This document shows, in pieces, positions 8,646 to 17,577 of a stretch of DNA of 64,000 bases (the first letter of the stretch is position 1; each line of letters opens with the position of its first letter). The stretch comes from Bacteroidales bacterium (lineage in GTDB: Bacteria > Bacteroidota > Bacteroidia > Bacteroidales > Marinilabiliaceae), in NCBI GenBank assembly GCA_024401365.1, contig JAKSLE010000008.1, positions 80,823 through 144,822 of the forward strand, written 5' to 3'. The notes under the pieces were generated by a model. That model ran no database searches. It saw nothing but the letters and a program-made list of their open reading frames with translations, and had not been told where the DNA came from. The position numbers and the translations under genes were made by a program.

Positions 8646-10757
8646 CTAATCTGTCGTTTGTGCAGAATTGTTATTCAAGAAAACACACAAGTCATTGTTC
8701 GGTTCTGAAATTCTCTTACTATAACACGTATACACATAGTCGTACCCTTTCCAATCATTCAGTAGCCAATAAGAACCTTTTTGCTGATCATAATTTTTGG
8801 TCTCAATTAACCCTTTGATTATGCCCTTTATTCCTGTCGTATCCGTATCAACATTGGTCAAAGTCAAATAGTTATGTACTGGATTTTGATAATTTGAATC
8901 AGTAAATATTCTTTTCCATTGCACTAGCGATTTATAATCGAAATTATAGTTACTACACCAAAATTCTAATGGCACATAGTCTATAAATTTTTGCATTGCA
9001 GCAGCCAAACTTCCATCATTTCTAAACAAGGAATCTAGCTGTTTAAACTTCCTAGCAAACAAACTCCAGTCTTGAGGTTTTTTAGGATCGGAAGAATAAT
9101 ACAGAAAACGTATAGCCCCTTTTAGGAATGGTTTATCCTTTCCACCAATTTGGGTTTTGTAGGATTCGGCTTTAATAATGGCTGCTTGCCAACTCTCCCA
9201 TTTTCCTAAAGTATCTTCATCCCAATCCTGCGGCTTATTTGGATTTGAAAGTATCTGCTTTGCCTTATCAATTTCTTCTTGAAGCTGGGCGTTACCTTTG
9301 TGGCCCTCAATCACGCTTTCTGGATTTTTTGAAAGGTATGACAATATATCTTGACACCCTTTAGACAAATCATTTATTAAGTGCAACTTATCAGTTAACC
9401 CAGTCTGGTTGTTTTCTGTAATGTTACAAACAACTCGCATCCATTGTTTAAAAGATTCATCTTCAAGAGATGGAGCTTCTGTTTGTTCTAGATAAACGCA
9501 AATAGCGTAGAATAATACTCTTTGATTTCTATCTAAGATCGTTATTATATTTCCCTCTTCTTCTATATAATATGTAGGAATAAAAAACAATTCTTCATCT
9601 TGAGCCCATTCAGGCAAGACGGAGGTTATCTTAGAAATGGCAGAATTATTTAAACTAACAAGAGTCTTATTTAATCTATCTACCATTTCGGGAGTAATAG
9701 AACAATATTTATCATTATTATATAAAGAGAAATCGTTATAACTAACATTGCTATCATCACCTTCATAGCCATACAAATTCCAAATGTCTAGTTTCTTTAC
9801 ATCAGTCTCGGCATATTTCCAATTATTTTCGTCTTTCTTCTGACAAAGAAAATTATTGAAGACAAATCGATTAATGAAAGCAAAGAATATTTCGTCAATA
9901 CAACCATTTTTATTATTCTTCCAAAAAAGATCTGTCCAAGCGTTGTCAATGTTTGCAGCAATCTCAACCCATTGACCTGGCATATTTTTCTGCATCCACC
10001 CTACAAAATCTGCCTTGAAATTTTCAAAGTTGGTCAACGCCTTGCCTCGTGCGTTCATTTTGATATATAAATCATCTGACAGATCAAAAGATTCGAGACC
10101 ATTATCATGGGTGTTCATTGGGAGATAATGAAATTGCAAAGCGCATTCGCTACCTGTCAAGTAACACCACGCGGATTCTATAGCGCAATTACAGAATAAT
10201 TTTTCTATACCATCTATTGAATTTTCATTTTCACCACGTAGCATATTCAACATTGCTTTGATTGTTGGATCTTGCTCCCACGATGACATGAACCAGGTTT
10301 GCTGTTTAATGTAGGCTACGATATCACGGGTGCCTTCTTCCGCATACTTTAATCCGCAAATCTCGTTGCAAAACTCACGTGACGATGTACGAGTTTCATA
10401 AGAAAACCTTCTTAATATGTCCGCAATTTCTTTTTTTTCAAGATTTCGTGTCAGGAACGCTAAATACCAATGTACTAGCCAAAGAGTAGTCAGACGCTGC
10501 TGACCATCGATAGGGTATACACTCGGTTCATTGTTAATAGGATTTACCTCCTCCATCCCATAGACAAAATCTAAGTTTCCAGATAACGTTGCATCCCCAT
10601 TTATATTAAATATACCTAGAACAGCACCTATTTGCTTAAGAAAATTCTCTCTAATATGCTGGTATCTTTCGCCTGAACGGCCTTGTGCATAATCTCGTTG
10701 AATAATTGGCACAACTATGCCTTTATTTTTCAGCAAATTCCAAAATGTACTTTTCAT
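8646..10757 (-). CDS. DUF262 domain protein B1 (GmrS-like)
   Basis: A 703-residue protein. The N-terminal DUF262 domain has the two hallmark segments: PIIQRDYAQGR (residues 17-27) and YPIDGQQRLTTLWLVHWYL (about 83-101). DUF262 is the ParB-like NTPase fold of GmrS/SspE-type modification-dependent restriction proteins. A third conserved patch, LYIKMNARGKALTNFENFKADF, is also typical. I see no DUF1524 HNH motif in the C-terminal half. It starts 9 bases after DUF262 protein A1, so the two form one transcript. Its paralogue is the gene at 15328-17577, with the same order relative to an A partner. I infer a two-subunit restriction-like unit; target is unknown. Confidence 0.8.
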   Translation of the reverse strand: MKSTFWNLLKNKGIVVPIIQRDYAQGRSGERYQHIRENFLKQIGAVLGIFNINGDATLSGNLDFVYGMEEVNPINNEPSVYPIDGQQRLTTLWLVHWYLAFLTRNLEKKEIADILRRFSYETRTSSREFCNEICGLKYAEEGTRDIVAYIKQQTWFMSSWEQDPTIKAMLNMLRGENENSIDGIEKLFCNCAIESAWCYLTGSECALQFHYLPMNTHDNGLESFDLSDDLYIKMNARGKALTNFENFKADFVGWMQKNMPGQWVEIAANIDNAWTDLFWKNNKNGCIDEIFFAFINRFVFNNFLCQKKDENNWKYAETDVKKLDIWNLYGYEGDDSNVSYNDFSLYNNDKYCSITPEMVDRLNKTLVSLNNSAISKITSVLPEWAQDEELFFIPTYYIEEEGNIITILDRNQRVLFYAICVYLEQTEAPSLEDESFKQWMRVVCNITENNQTGLTDKLHLINDLSKGCQDILSYLSKNPESVIEGHKGNAQLQEEIDKAKQILSNPNKPQDWDEDTLGKWESWQAAIIKAESYKTQIGGKDKPFLKGAIRFLYYSSDPKKPQDWSLFARKFKQLDSLFRNDGSLAAAMQKFIDYVPLEFWCSNYNFDYKSLVQWKRIFTDSNYQNPVHNYLTLTNVDTDTTGIKGIIKGLIETKNYDQQKGSYWLLNDWKGYDYVYTCYSKRISEPNNDLCVFLNNNSAQTTD

Positions 10758-10766
10758 AGTATTACA

Positions 10767-12794
10767 CTATTTTTTGACATTAGTAATATATTGTATATAC
10801 CTGTTTAAAACAGCTCTGTCTATCTGACAAATAATCCGATTATTTAGGGCGGGTCGGCTATCTACCCGTATTTTATACAATTCAGGGTAAATATATTCCA
10901 TTAATACCTGCTCCATGTTCCGAAGATAATCAGCTGCATCCTCTTTTGTCCATGCCGATAGTGTCTGAGGATTCTTGGTGTAACCTTTCACAAATACATT
11001 TTTTGTGCAAACAGGAACAAACGCTACATCTTTAAAATCCTCATTGAAAACCAACTTATTCTCTTTGTCTATATAGAATTCCGTCTTTATCCCATTCTCT
11101 TTATTTATAACGAAAATACGTTTGAAGGGGAAAACAGCATTATGATATTGTTGATTAGTGCCGGAATCAAGAAGTGTAAAATTCCATATCTTATTTTTGT
11201 CTTCATCAGACCAATTGATTTTCAACTCTTTATTCACTTCATTACGAAGATCATTAAGAGTTTTTACATCTTCACGATTTATATTTTCTATCTTTCCTCG
11301 AAGATTATCACTCACATAATCTTTTGCACTATACAGATAAAGCAAAATGCCTTTATTATCATCACAGTCTCCTGCGTTTGATGCAATATGCTCAACTTCC
11401 CATCCATATCGTCCTCCCTTATATGCCTCCTTCTTGAAAAGATGAAATGGAAATCTTGTTCCCAAATATCCTTGATATCTATCGCTGTCTTGCAATGATT
11501 TATTTTGATTCAAAATAGTGAGTACATTGTGAAGTAACAATATTGGACGACATGTCGTTTTTTTAGGCTCTCCATCTATTTCATACTGTTTATTCAAATC
11601 CTTGCAGAGTTCTATTGAATTTTTAATTATCTCTTTAAGCTTATCAATAAATTCTTTTTTAGAAGAACTTTTTGCCCAACAATCAAATAAATATTCGACT
11701 ATAGGCTTGTTTTCATATTTTGGACATATATGAACTAGATAACCTACATAATGATACAATTCAATATCATTATACCATTCTTCAAACACCTGAAAATAAG
11801 ACTTTACTTTACCCCAAACATTCAAAATTCTAAAATCTGACTTTTTTGATTGTGTAGAAAAGAATTTATAAAAATATCGAAATATCTTATGTTCATCATC
11901 TCCGAAACAACCTTCGTTGCTCCATGCATTTTCCCAATCTTCCTTTAAAATATCTCTAATGCCAAGACCATCTCTTTCTTTAGTTGCAATCAGATTCAAG
12001 ACATAATCTATACGAGTAGGTTTATCCCATTTTGTGTTTTCATTCAGGAACAGCCAAAACTCATCTTTTTGCAAAGCATACTCCATTCGATCCCATTCTG
12101 CCGCAATTTCCTGCTGAAGGAGATGAATTCTGCTATTGTTTCCGAAATATGATCGATTCAGGAACATTGCCTTTACCAATTCAGAATCAGTAAGAGCAAT
12201 TTTCCCAATATTCAAGCGGGCGAAAACACGGATTGGATCACCCTCATCCGTTTCGTACCAAATAAATTTGACATTTTTAGTTAGTATTTCCTTGAATTCA
12301 TTCCTGAATAAATCATTGTTTTCAAAATGGTTAAACCAGTTTACTATTGCTCGATAAGCATTGTATATATGATAAAAGTCAATATTTTGACTACCATCTT
12401 TTTCTGTTGCGTCTCTTACAGTTTCCAAAAATTCCTTGCTTCCCTTTTTATCCTCTTCTGATACTTTTCGAGTCTCGTATTCTATCGAATATTTTGTATC
12501 TTGCTCATTTTGTAAGTACGAAAGCAACAAAAATATGGTCGTCAATCGTTGCTGGCCATCTATAACATCCCATTTATCATCGTTTCTCTTTACAACTAAA
12601 GGCTGAATACAATAATATGCATTCTCATCTTTATGCTGTTCTTTAAACTCATTGATATCATTTAGCAAATCATATACTAACTGTTTTGTCCACCTATACC
12701 CACGCTGATAACTAGGTATAAAGAACTTATATTTAGGACTTCCGTTCTCTTGTTCTATAAGCGCTCCTATAGATATCAATTTAATCTCTGCCAT
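10767..12794 (-). CDS. DUF262-DUF1524 protein A1 (GmrSD-like)
   Basis: A 675-residue GmrSD-type protein. The N-terminal DUF262 domain shows IPSYQRGYRW (about 27-36) and VIDGQQRLTTIFLLLSYL (about 77-94), then ARLNIGKIALTDSELVKA. The C-terminal DUF1524 HNH-like domain shows GWEVEHIASN and later NFTLLDSGTN plus a K/R-rich PFKRIF. In the family DUF262 uses nucleotide and DUF1524 cuts DNA, often only when phage DNA carries modified bases. The first 35 residues are nearly identical to protein A2 (17561-19333), while the rest has diverged, which suggests mosaic evolution after duplication. The promoter at 12852-12890 drives A1 and B1. Confidence 0.85.
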   Translation of the reverse strand: MAEIKLISIGALIEQENGSPKYKFFIPSYQRGYRWTKQLVYDLLNDINEFKEQHKDENAYYCIQPLVVKRNDDKWDVIDGQQRLTTIFLLLSYLQNEQDTKYSIEYETRKVSEEDKKGSKEFLETVRDATEKDGSQNIDFYHIYNAYRAIVNWFNHFENNDLFRNEFKEILTKNVKFIWYETDEGDPIRVFARLNIGKIALTDSELVKAMFLNRSYFGNNSRIHLLQQEIAAEWDRMEYALQKDEFWLFLNENTKWDKPTRIDYVLNLIATKERDGLGIRDILKEDWENAWSNEGCFGDDEHKIFRYFYKFFSTQSKKSDFRILNVWGKVKSYFQVFEEWYNDIELYHYVGYLVHICPKYENKPIVEYLFDCWAKSSSKKEFIDKLKEIIKNSIELCKDLNKQYEIDGEPKKTTCRPILLLHNVLTILNQNKSLQDSDRYQGYLGTRFPFHLFKKEAYKGGRYGWEVEHIASNAGDCDDNKGILLYLYSAKDYVSDNLRGKIENINREDVKTLNDLRNEVNKELKINWSDEDKNKIWNFTLLDSGTNQQYHNAVFPFKRIFVINKENGIKTEFYIDKENKLVFNEDFKDVAFVPVCTKNVFVKGYTKNPQTLSAWTKEDAADYLRNMEQVLMEYIYPELYKIRVDSRPALNNRIICQIDRAVLNRYIQYITNVKK

Positions 12795-12851
12795 ATTACT
12801 AAGTCTATTTACCTTACAAATATATTATAATAATGATGTTTAAATCTGCTC

Positions 12852-12890
12852 GCAAAGTAAAAACATAGCTATGCAGAAAACGGACACACA
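12852..12890 (-). promoter_or_regulatory. Shared-type promoter of the A1-B1 operon
   Basis: Read on the minus strand, TGTGTC, then CGTT, then TTCTGCATA, then a palindromic CATAGCTATG and a TTACTTTGC -7 element. The same box arrangement occurs at six other promoters in 12.8-25.7 kb. Confidence 0.55.
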
Positions 12891-13030
12891 TTTTTATGAT
12901 TTCAAATATATATACGCAACTACTCGTTTTCTTAAAGAACCCACGTTAATAACCGCTATTCCAATCAAAACAAGACGAGAACAACTCCCCTATTCGCCTC
13001 AAACTGCATTTTTTCTACAACAGTTCAAAC

Positions 13031-13070
13031 CTGTGTCAAAATTCTGCACACCCCTCTCCTTACTTTGCAA
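13031..13070 (+). promoter_or_regulatory. Shared-type promoter of the truncated AAA gene
   Basis: TGTGTC-AAAA-TTCTGCACA followed after 11 bases by TTACTTTGCAA. This stretch and its flanks (12974 to about 13200) are almost identical to 20622-20850 before the full-length paralogue. Confidence 0.6.
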
Positions 13071-13096
13071 TCAGAAACCAATAAAAACATACTAAT

Positions 13097-13978
13097 ATGG
13101 AACAGACAACAATACATTACATCAAGGAAGCGGTTCGGAACCTTGAGAATTGCCAATTACAAGGCCCCAAATACAAAGAGGCGTATCTGCTCCTTCGGAA
13201 GATTAGGGATATTCTTGACTTTCAAGACACCGACGAGGCAGCTATTTTTTCAATAGCATTTACCCGGATGGCAGATGGTAATTACACAAATTTGTCCGAT
13301 ATCGCAAGTCATATCGGTTGCTCGCCTATCGATATTCTTGCGTATACTACAGTATTGTCACGACTCTCTAAGTCAGGTTATATTCAACCTAATGGACGCA
13401 GAGTGTCGAACATCATTATGCAGGATTTCGGTATAGATGATGTTGTATCAAGTGCTATAATCGAGAACCGCCCAGTGGAGATAAAAGCCAATGTTAGCAA
13501 TACTCAGTTATCAAAATATGACTTTTGCGAAGCCATCGGAAAGACTGTTATCGAAAAGGCTATTGGAGTTTTCCGTGGCACTCTTCCTCTTATTAACCGC
13601 ACAGCAAAACTAGAGGACGAATGCCCCCACCTGTCATTCATACTCAATCTTAAAGCGCTTGCTCCTGATATACAGGACCGCATCTTATTCTATGACGTTT
13701 GTTTTGATACTTTTGCTGACCGAATCTTTTCCGACTTAAACGATACAGTTAGTTATATATATGCCCCCCGTAGTACAATATATATCGGCAATCATAAAAA
13801 AAACGATATCTATCATAGTCTGTATAAGGGTTACCATCCTCTCATAAAGGCCGGCCTGATTGAACGTTTGGGTAAATGGGGTATCGTTCTGACACACAAA
13901 GGAATGGAGTTGTTTTTCGAGGATGATTTGTCTGCCGTCTGTCCTTCTTTGAAATGGAAGGACATTTATAAGTTCTGA
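13097..13978 (+). CDS. Truncated copy of the AAA+ ATPase gene (N-terminal part only)
   Basis: A 293-residue product nearly identical at its start to the 696-residue protein at 20744 and clearly homologous throughout. It contains the winged-helix-like N-terminal region (DIASHIGCSPIDIL..LSRLSKSGYIQPNGR) and a second such patch (PLIKAGLIERLGKWGIVLTHKG), but no ATPase domain. Near 13970 it lacks one T relative to the full copy, which shifts the frame to a TGA. Downstream, about 1.14 kb of the paralogue is missing. The promoter is intact, so a shortened DNA-binding-like product could still be made, perhaps acting as a competitor of the full protein. It could equally be plain decay. Confidence 0.7.
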   Translation: MEQTTIHYIKEAVRNLENCQLQGPKYKEAYLLLRKIRDILDFQDTDEAAIFSIAFTRMADGNYTNLSDIASHIGCSPIDILAYTTVLSRLSKSGYIQPNGRRVSNIIMQDFGIDDVVSSAIIENRPVEIKANVSNTQLSKYDFCEAIGKTVIEKAIGVFRGTLPLINRTAKLEDECPHLSFILNLKALAPDIQDRILFYDVCFDTFADRIFSDLNDTVSYIYAPRSTIYIGNHKKNDIYHSLYKGYHPLIKAGLIERLGKWGIVLTHKGMELFFEDDLSAVCPSLKWKDIYKF

Positions 13979-14069
13979 AGTAGTTAATATATCTGATTTA
14001 TTTCACGACCGCCATGAATATGAACGAATCCTGAGCAAGGGAAACAACAAGGTGGGATTCGGGAAATAA
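13976..14069 (+). pseudogene. Deleted 3' remnant of the AAA gene copy
   Basis: After the premature stop the sequence still matches the full copy (21600-21644, out of frame). It then jumps at 14020 to the last 50 bases of the paralogue (22785-22834), including the terminal GKGNNKVGFGK codons and TAA. This marks an internal deletion of about 1.14 kb. Confidence 0.75.
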
Positions 14070-14071
14070 GT

Positions 14072-14587
14072 CTATAACGACAAAAGATACGCAATCACAT
14101 TGTCTGCCATGGCTTTGGTTAGTCCTTTCTGGAAGCTGGTCTGGAACAGATGTGACTTTTGTTCATCTGAAGCAATTGGTTCGTCGTCAATGATTGCATA
14201 GTTGCTGATTCTGTGAGTCTTGAGATAGTCGGATATCTCAAGACTCTTGGGGTGAGGAATATTGAAATTGTCCAACGTCGACAGATCAGCATTCAACAGC
14301 CATTCGTCCGACACTCCATTGCGTGTCACGTCGTTTATTTCTCCCATATATCCCCTTTCTTTCCACATCTGGCGCAATCCATCGAGGCCGTATATCCCCT
14401 TCCATGATGAGATTACGACAATCTTTGCACCTGTCGCACGGACAATTCTATAAAGATTGTCCATTGCAACAGGCGAAAAAAGACGTCCATAATTATCCTC
14501 GCGAGGTTTGTCCGCCTCTAGAAGTTCGTGCTGATAGTCTTCTGTATTGAGAACTCCATCGAAATCTAGAAAGATAATTTTACTCAT
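14072..14587 (-). CDS. HAD-family phosphatase of the Swiss-Army-Knife RNA-repair type, copy 1
   Basis: A 171-residue haloacid-dehalogenase-fold protein. It has the nucleophile motif IIFLDFDGVLNTEDY, the second motif VVISSWKG near residue 58, and the acidic motif AIIDDEP near residue 133. The compact shape resembles the HAD domain found in predicted RNA-repair (Swiss Army Knife) proteins, so a phosphatase acting on RNA ends is possible; the substrate is inference. It differs from the copy at 22837-23349 mainly in the first 25 residues. Bases 14020-14512 are identical to 22785-23277, so the duplication or gene conversion is recent. Confidence 0.8.
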   Translation of the reverse strand: MSKIIFLDFDGVLNTEDYQHELLEADKPREDNYGRLFSPVAMDNLYRIVRATGAKIVVISSWKGIYGLDGLRQMWKERGYMGEINDVTRNGVSDEWLLNADLSTLDNFNIPHPKSLEISDYLKTHRISNYAIIDDEPIASDEQKSHLFQTSFQKGLTKAMADNVIAYLLSL

Positions 14588-14633
14588 GTGGCATTGTTAG
14601 ATTAGTCAAAGTTACTTTTATTATCTGCAATTC

Positions 14634-14798
14634 CTAAACTTTGAACCCCTCGATGATTTGATATATGCGCGTCTCTCTTCCCTCTCTTATGTATTCGGAA
14701 ATATCATCACTTGTTACCATTTTGGAAACACGACAGCCATTAAGGCGACAGCTATTATCTGTTTCAAAACTGCAATAATCGACATAAGACACAGCCAT
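14634..14798 (-). CDS. Small unknown protein (54 aa)
   Basis: A short minus-strand frame from ATG at 14798 to TAG at 14634. It reads as plausible protein (MAVSYVDYCSFETDNS, then VSKMVTSDDISEYIREGRE). It lies 46 bases upstream of HAD copy 1 on the same strand and is missing from the corresponding place at HAD copy 2. A TAACTTTG element (about 14605-14612) follows it, so the HAD gene may have its own promoter. No family recognised. It overlaps the start of a Fic-type relic on the other strand, so only one of the two is likely to be functional. Confidence 0.4.
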   Translation of the reverse strand: MAVSYVDYCSFETDNSCRLNGCRVSKMVTSDDISEYIREGRETRIYQIIEGFKV

Positions 14799-15087
14799 AC
14801 GTGACATTCAGGATTTATTAGACAAGAACATCTTGGTAGAGGACATTCCGGGAGCAAAGCGACCAAGTTACTCCATTGTCTATGACGCAGAAGACCTTAC
14901 ACAGTTCTTTACTGAGGTGAACATCATCGAAGAGAATGGTGTTCACTATCTCAAAGCATTGTTCAAAGGTCGGAAACCTGTAAGCGAAAGGATTCTGAAG
15001 CTCGATGCAGAGAGATTTGAGAAAGGAGATCTTCCACTGTCGAATCTGCTCAATAAGTGCTGCTCGTATATAGTCGCCAGCAATTAA
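14788..15087 (+). pseudogene. 3' relic of a Fic/winged-helix gene
   Basis: An open frame without a start codon reads TAIRDIQDLLDKNILVEDI and ends at 15087 after about 99 codons. The first part matches the C-terminal winged helix of Fic proteins such as the one at 19446 (TALRDISDLLEKGLLKK). The later part (YDAEDLTQFFTEV..) is not recognised. An upstream in-frame TAA at 14785 and the lack of ATG suggest a decayed gene. The interval 15088-15265 after it shows nothing I can identify. Confidence 0.5.
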
Positions 15088-15265
15088 GCTGCAATGTTCG
15101 ATTCCGTATGGAAGACGTGCTCACAGCCCCAAATGATCGCGTAAACAATATTGTGCGGACCGTGTGTTGTGATACAAAAGCCAGTAGGTATCAATGGTAA
15201 TCCCGTTGCAACTGAGGCGTGGATAAGTGAGTAATATTAGGCTGGTGTTTTATATGTATAAAAAC

Positions 15266-15304
15266 AACGGATACTATTGAGGAATAGTATCCGTTTATTT
15301 TTTT
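15266..15304. terminator. Bidirectional terminator
   Basis: A 13-bp perfect stem (15266-15278 with 15283-15295) with a 4-base loop. It is followed by T-rich sequence on the plus side and by GTTTTTATA on the minus side. It lies 24 bases past the stop of DUF262 protein B2 and most likely ends that operon. Confidence 0.8.
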
Positions 15305-15327
15305 GTGGCTGTATTTATACGATTAGA

Positions 15328-17577
15328 CTAATCGGTTGTCGTTGATGCGTTTGGTTCAGCATCTTTTTTATACTCTTCTGCCAAACGTAGCAGATTCTCT
15401 TTAAAATCATTTTCTGATAGGCTGGCTGCATTACGGAAACAATAATATTTCTCCTCTTCTTTCTTGCTCAAACTATCTTTTTCGATATAGTTGAATTTCT
15501 TGCCCATAAGGTATATAGTATTATCTCTATACCACTGATAATGGCTATCTTCAAATGTAAAATTAATATCGCTGCCAAATAGGAAGTCAGTTCTATCTAC
15601 TATTGCGCTAGGAACCACTTTTATTCCTTCTGTATGAAGTAGCATTTTGTCACGCTTACCTGCATTCAAGAATACACCAGGACCACTTGGGTATATGGCA
15701 TAATGGTTATGATACCATCTAATATGTGACGTTGGAATATTCTTAATAACAAAATCAAGCAGCATGGTATTTGACAACTGATAAATATACTTTAACTGGT
15801 TATCGGGATTGGGAATAACATCCTTTATATCAGTTTCACCCATCAAAATATCATGAACGGGCGAACATATATCATTCCTAAGTAGATAATATCGCCATGA
15901 CGAGCCATAGTTATTGAATGTCGTAGGGTGATAATCTAATACACTTGTATAATTGTCCGCAGTAAATCGGCTGAAAAGTGCCTTAAGGAGATTCGCGTTG
16001 TCAAATTCATCTCGAACTGCAGGTTTGTCATTATTCTGCGCATCTTCCTTAAAGTATTTCTTGGCATTTGCCAGTTTTGTATGGAAGTTGCTCCAATCAT
16101 CTGTCACTTTTCCATTTGAATTTCTATAGAGAAAACGTATGGAGCCATTGAAGAATGAGTATTTTTCTGCAGCAATGATAATATCTTTCCACTGGAGTTC
16201 GACAATCTTTTTAGCCTTTATCCGCTCTTCTTTTACTTGTTCCGTATTAAATTTTGGCAATTCCCCATTATCAATAAGGTATTGGTATATGTTGCTATTA
16301 TCAATTTTGTCAATTGCCTCACAGATATCACCAAAAGACTCATCATCTATTGTCGTATTCTTTATCAGGTTTCTGAATACTCGTATCCATTCCTTGTATT
16401 CATCCACATTTATGGCTTGATAACTCGTCAGCTGACCATATTTCAATACCGCAAAAAATCTTGCTCTATGAGAATATTCCGGCTTGGTGCTTTTTATCAA
16501 TTCATCAATAAAGAATTTCTTATCATCGGCAAACCTATCATCATTATCTTCGATTGTTTTATAGTTATCAACTAACCAATCTGTATTCTTCTTAAATAAT
16601 TTCCGAACTTCTTCATTCCTATACACCTTATCATATTCGTCAAAACTGATAAACGGGTTATCTACATCATCATCCTTGACTTTGCTTTTCTTAATCGGGA
16701 AAAACTTTCCAGCCAACCTAGAAGCCAACCTAGAGTACACAAAAGTATGTTCGTTTATATAGTTCATAAAATAGACATCAGGATTGGGATCTATATTCTC
16801 TTTGACTTTGACAGAGAACTTAAGCATAAAATCCATCCATTTCGAATCAAAATCGTTCCTAAATTCAGGATTGTACTTATCAATAAACTTTGCTTTAAAA
16901 TTCTCAAACGTCGTCAACTGTCGACCGCGCGAGTTCATCTTAACATAAGTCTTCCCGTCTGTACCTTTATCAAGATGGATAATATCATACTTGATGCCAG
17001 ACTGACTTGAGAAAAGAATAGAACATAGTTCTCCACAATCCTTAGGATATTGACTACCTATCTCTTCAAGCATCACATGCATACTCTTTACAGTAGGATC
17101 ACATTCCCAAATACTAAAATAGTCTTCGTGTTCCTTGATTATCTTGCCTACATCCCCTTCTGTATATGACACTCTATACAACAAATCAACAAACTGAGAT
17201 GAGTAACTGCGTGTGTTCCATTTAAATTTCTTAAGCACCTCTTTGTAGTCCGATAGTCTGTCCTCTCTCCAGGCGACATACCAATGAAGCAAAAAAATAG
17301 TAGTTAGTCTCTGCTGTCCATCAACCGCTATGAATTTCTTTTCATTCTCATCGTAAGAACCAAACACAAGACCAGAATGGCATTCCTGACGTTCATTTAT
17401 TGCCTTATTTATTGCCTTATACAGGTCTCCGACAAATGTCATTCGTATGTTATCTATTCTGCTATTACCCGTTCGTCCCTGAGCGTAATCTCGTTGATAA
17501 CATGGCACAACAATATCATACTTGTTAATCTCCTCCCAAAACGAAGTGTTCGTTTTTATTTTATTCTCTACAGCCAT
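15328..17577 (-). CDS. DUF262 domain protein B2 (GmrS-like)
   Basis: A 749-residue paralogue of B1. DUF262 hallmarks: IVVPCYQRDYAQGRTG (about residues 22-37), FIAVDGQQRLTTIFLLHWYVAW (about 78-99, given here in part) and TYVKMNSRGRQLTTFENFKA. There is no recognisable HNH motif in the long C-terminal part, which is unlike B1 in sequence. Its start overlaps the 3' end of protein A2 by 17 bases, so translation is probably coupled. The repeated A-then-B order at two loci suggests that the two proteins work together. A terminator follows at 15266-15304. Confidence 0.8.
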   Translation of the reverse strand: MAVENKIKTNTSFWEEINKYDIVVPCYQRDYAQGRTGNSRIDNIRMTFVGDLYKAINKAINERQECHSGLVFGSYDENEKKFIAVDGQQRLTTIFLLHWYVAWREDRLSDYKEVLKKFKWNTRSYSSQFVDLLYRVSYTEGDVGKIIKEHEDYFSIWECDPTVKSMHVMLEEIGSQYPKDCGELCSILFSSQSGIKYDIIHLDKGTDGKTYVKMNSRGRQLTTFENFKAKFIDKYNPEFRNDFDSKWMDFMLKFSVKVKENIDPNPDVYFMNYINEHTFVYSRLASRLAGKFFPIKKSKVKDDDVDNPFISFDEYDKVYRNEEVRKLFKKNTDWLVDNYKTIEDNDDRFADDKKFFIDELIKSTKPEYSHRARFFAVLKYGQLTSYQAINVDEYKEWIRVFRNLIKNTTIDDESFGDICEAIDKIDNSNIYQYLIDNGELPKFNTEQVKEERIKAKKIVELQWKDIIIAAEKYSFFNGSIRFLYRNSNGKVTDDWSNFHTKLANAKKYFKEDAQNNDKPAVRDEFDNANLLKALFSRFTADNYTSVLDYHPTTFNNYGSSWRYYLLRNDICSPVHDILMGETDIKDVIPNPDNQLKYIYQLSNTMLLDFVIKNIPTSHIRWYHNHYAIYPSGPGVFLNAGKRDKMLLHTEGIKVVPSAIVDRTDFLFGSDINFTFEDSHYQWYRDNTIYLMGKKFNYIEKDSLSKKEEEKYYCFRNAASLSENDFKENLLRLAEEYKKDAEPNASTTTD

